From: Candidatus Pacearchaeota archaeon
GTDB lineage: Archaea > Nanobdellota > Nanobdellia > Pacearchaeales > GW2011-AR1
DNA length: 6,839 nucleotides
Assembly: GCA_015520065.1 (NCBI GenBank)
Contig: WAQV01000084.1
Span: forward strand, 1-6,839
Reading direction: 5' to 3'
Shown: positions 5,501 through 6,839 of the stretch, one piece after another
Position numbering within the stretch: the stretch's first letter is position 1
Layout: each line of letters begins with the position of its first letter
Program-made: the position numbers and the translations under genes
The notes under the pieces: model-generated
The model's database searches: none
What the model was told of the DNA's origin: nothing
The model's input: the letters and a program-made list of their open reading frames with translations, nothing else

Positions 5501-6015
5501 TTCTTCTTCTTTTTAATTCCTCCTCCTTTACGTCTGTTTCTTCTGAAATTGCTCTTTGTTCTTTGACCTCTCAAAGGCAGGCCTGCAATATGCCTGTAAC
5601 CTCTGTAGCTTTTTATTTTTTTCAGTCTTTTAATATCAAACTCTGTTCTTAACTCCAAATCTGTACTAGTCAGATGCTTGTCTTCTCCTGTTTCAAAATC
5701 AGCCCTTCTGTTTAGTATGAAGCTTGGAAGTTCAGGGTTTTTTATAAACTCTGAAATCTTTTTTATTTCTTCGTCAGTAAGGGAGCCGATTTTTCTTTTT
5801 TTGTCTAGTCCTAGTTTTCTACATATCGCATTTGAAAATGCCCAAGAGACACCTTTTATTTTTGCAAGCCCTGCATAAATGCTAAGCCGCCCTTCAATGT
5901 CTTTGGACATAATTCTGACTATTCTTTCCTCTTCTTTCGGTTGTTTCACTGGTGCAACTCCTGCATCCTTTGAGGTTTCTTCAGTGTTTGTTGCAGCAAT
6001 TTTTGTTTCAGCCAT
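5497..6015 (-). CDS. rps13: Small ribosomal subunit protein uS13, with N-terminal extension
   Basis: uS13 sits in the head of the small subunit and contacts the large subunit and P-site tRNA. The 172 aa hold the S13 fold from about residue 31: the helix-two-turn-helix part AGLAKIKGVSWAFSNAICRKLG (48-69), then YRGYRHIAGLPLRGQRTKSN (138-157), the signature of archaeal/eukaryotic S13, and a basic end with five lysines. The first 30 residues are an Ala/Thr/Glu-rich extension without an obvious counterpart in the usual family core. The ATG at 6015 lies 1 nt after the DUF655 stop. The next in-frame ATG (residue 36) would remove part of the first conserved strand, so the upstream start is preferred. 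No clear Shine-Dalgarno sequence is present, which suggests coupling by termination-reinitiation. Confidence 0.97.
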   Translation of the reverse strand: MAETKIAATNTEETSKDAGVAPVKQPKEEERIVRIMSKDIEGRLSIYAGLAKIKGVSWAFSNAICRKLGLDKKRKIGSLTDEEIKKISEFIKNPELPSFILNRRADFETGEDKHLTSTDLELRTEFDIKRLKKIKSYRGYRHIAGLPLRGQRTKSNFRRNRRKGGGIKKKKK

Positions 6016-6016
6016 T

Positions 6017-6553
6017 TTATTGCGTAAACAGTTTATATCTTTCTATGTTTGTAAGCTCCTGAAAAATCCTTTTTTCTACTGCTTTTTCAGGATGTGGCAG
6101 ATTATGAATTCTGTTTCTCATGTCTTCAAAGCTCTCAAAAGGCTTTTCCTGCCTTTTTTCAAGGATTTCTTTTGTGTGTTTTTTTCCTAGTCCAGGCAGC
6201 AATTCAAGCTGATGGACTCTTTTGTTTATCGCTTCAGCCTTGTTGAAAAACTCAACGAATTCTTTTTCCCTTTCCTTTACTATTTTTGAGATGAACTCTG
6301 CAAGTTGCTCTTTTGCAGTCTCTGTGAGTTTTTCTCTTTTAAGCCTTCCAAGAATGTAATATATTTTGTCTCTCTTGCCATCTCCAATATATACTCTCTC
6401 TCCAGGCTCCAAAGTAATTCCTCTTCTTGGAACAAGTTCTAATAGAGTGAGATTTTTTTCTCCTATAGCTTGCGCTATAGGCATCATTTTCCTCTCTAGA
6501 GGATACCCGTTTGGCAAGTATTCTAATACAATTGCATACTCTTCTTTCTTCAT
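6017..6553 (-). CDS. DUF655 family protein, putative RNA-binding protein with helix-hairpin-helix
   Basis: I recognise this as the archaeal DUF655 family, whose function is not settled. The name RNA-binding protein is by prediction. The 178 aa show EYAIVLEYLPNGYP (5-18), IGEKNLTLLELVPRRG (30-45) and GERVYIG (51-57) forming a small beta-rich part, then a charged helical linker. A helix-hairpin-helix follows, LLPGLGKKHTKEILEKR (118-134), with PFESFEDMRNRI (138-149) completing the usual nucleic-acid-binding pair. In many archaea this gene follows rpoF and precedes the KsgA rRNA methyltransferase. Here it lies between rpoF (5-nt gap) and rps13 (1-nt gap), which supports a role near transcription or ribosome assembly. 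AAGGA just before the ATG could act as a poorly spaced ribosome-binding site. Confidence 0.88.
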   Translation of the reverse strand: MKKEEYAIVLEYLPNGYPLERKMMPIAQAIGEKNLTLLELVPRRGITLEPGERVYIGDGKRDKIYYILGRLKREKLTETAKEQLAEFISKIVKEREKEFVEFFNKAEAINKRVHQLELLPGLGKKHTKEILEKRQEKPFESFEDMRNRIHNLPHPEKAVEKRIFQELTNIERYKLFTQ

Positions 6554-6558
6554 TTTCC

Positions 6559-6839
6559 TTAGATGTATTGTTTAACTGTCTCGAGTATTTTTTTGATTTC
6601 ATCCTCTGTCAGCGTTACATCACTAAATATTTTATTTATGTCTTCTGAATCCTCTGGCAGGATGTCAATTATCTTGACTATGTGCTCAGGTTTCATTTTT
6701 ATGATGTTTAGTTCTTGAAGCTTGCTTCTAAGCTCTTTCGCTTTTTTCTCATCCATGGAAGTAAATTTTTTTATGAATCCCATTACTTCGTCTTTCTTTT
6801 CCTTCTTTGCATACTCTAAAACTTCTGCCATGCTTAGGG
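6559..6839 (-). CDS. rpoF: DNA-directed RNA polymerase subunit F (Rpo4/Rpb4), 5' end beyond window
   Basis: RpoF pairs with RpoE (Rpo7) to form the stalk of archaeal RNA polymerase, which helps in open-complex formation and RNA binding. Counting from the ATG at 6831, the 90 aa show FIKKFTSMDEKKAKELRSKL (20-39) and KIIDILPEDSEDINKIFSD (53-71), then DEIKKILETVKQY, matching the helical HRDC-like domain of the family. That would be shorter than usual (about 105-120). The frame stays open through Leu-Ser to the window edge, and LSMAEV there resembles the ISLAEV segment normally found inside archaeal RpoF. No Shine-Dalgarno or TATA box precedes the ATG at 6831. I therefore infer that this Met is internal and that about 15-25 N-terminal residues lie outside. 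It is the first gene seen of the operon continuing into DUF655 and rps13. Confidence 0.87.
   Translation of the reverse strand, partial: LSMAEVLEYAKKEKKDEVMGFIKKFTSMDEKKAKELRSKLQELNIIKMKPEHIVKIIDILPEDSEDINKIFSDVTLTEDEIKKILETVKQYI

Noticed and set aside
6339..6602. An 87-codon minus-strand frame across the rpoF-DUF655 junction
   Set aside because: It overlaps two well-recognised genes in another frame, and its translation is rich in Arg, Lys and Ser without any family pattern.
1..6839. Mobile elements, CRISPR arrays, defence systems or an unknown gene cassette
   Set aside because: The window is filled by recognised core genes with gaps under 80 nt outside the tRNA cluster. No transposase, direct-repeat array or unexplained reading frame was found on either strand.

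Overview
The window looks like a piece of a small, A+T-rich archaeal genome. The support comes from archaeal RNA polymerase subunits (RpoD with a four-cysteine ferredoxin-like insert, RpoF), the archaeal gene order uS13-uS4-uS11-RpoD, an archaeal DUF655 protein, SecF/SecD of archaeal type, TATA-like boxes placed for leaderless transcripts, and very tight packing. A DPANN lineage such as Woesearchaeota or Pacearchaeota is my best guess from the style of the proteins; this is inference, not a marker-based assignment. Every gene I can support lies on the minus strand, so the transcription order is right to left in window coordinates.

Layout in transcription order. (1) Positions 6839-3780 hold an information-processing operon: rpoF (5' end cut by the window edge), a DUF655 RNA-binding-type gene, rps13, rps4, rps11 and rpoD. 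The first five genes are joined by gaps of 1-5 nt or an ATGA overlap. rpoD follows after 48 nt and has its own candidate promoter. (2) Positions 3724-3420 hold three tRNA genes: Leu(TAG), Arg(CCT) and Gly(TCC), none with an encoded CCA. A 37-nt imperfect hairpin lies between rpoD and tRNA-Leu. (3) Positions 3381-971 hold the secF-secD operon, joined by an ATGA overlap, for the membrane-embedded accessory complex of the Sec protein exporter. The SecD here carries a recognisable PDZ-like domain just after its first membrane helix. (4) Positions 895-1 hold a nearly complete extended SDR sugar-nucleotide epimerase, cut at the left edge just before its C-terminus.

The window combines transcription (RpoD, RpoF), translation (small-subunit proteins and tRNAs) and protein export, with a cell-surface sugar enzyme at the edge. 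The most striking regulatory pattern is that the three protein genes preceded by a real intergenic gap (epimerase, secF, rpoD) all have the same TTTAAAA core starting exactly 29 nt upstream of the A of their ATG, which fits leaderless transcription. Genes inside operons instead use Shine-Dalgarno sequences (clear for rps11 and secD) or stop/start overlap. I found no CRISPR array, mobile element, toxin-antitoxin pair or unknown gene cassette. Apart from the details listed in the findings this is ordinary core archaeal gene content.
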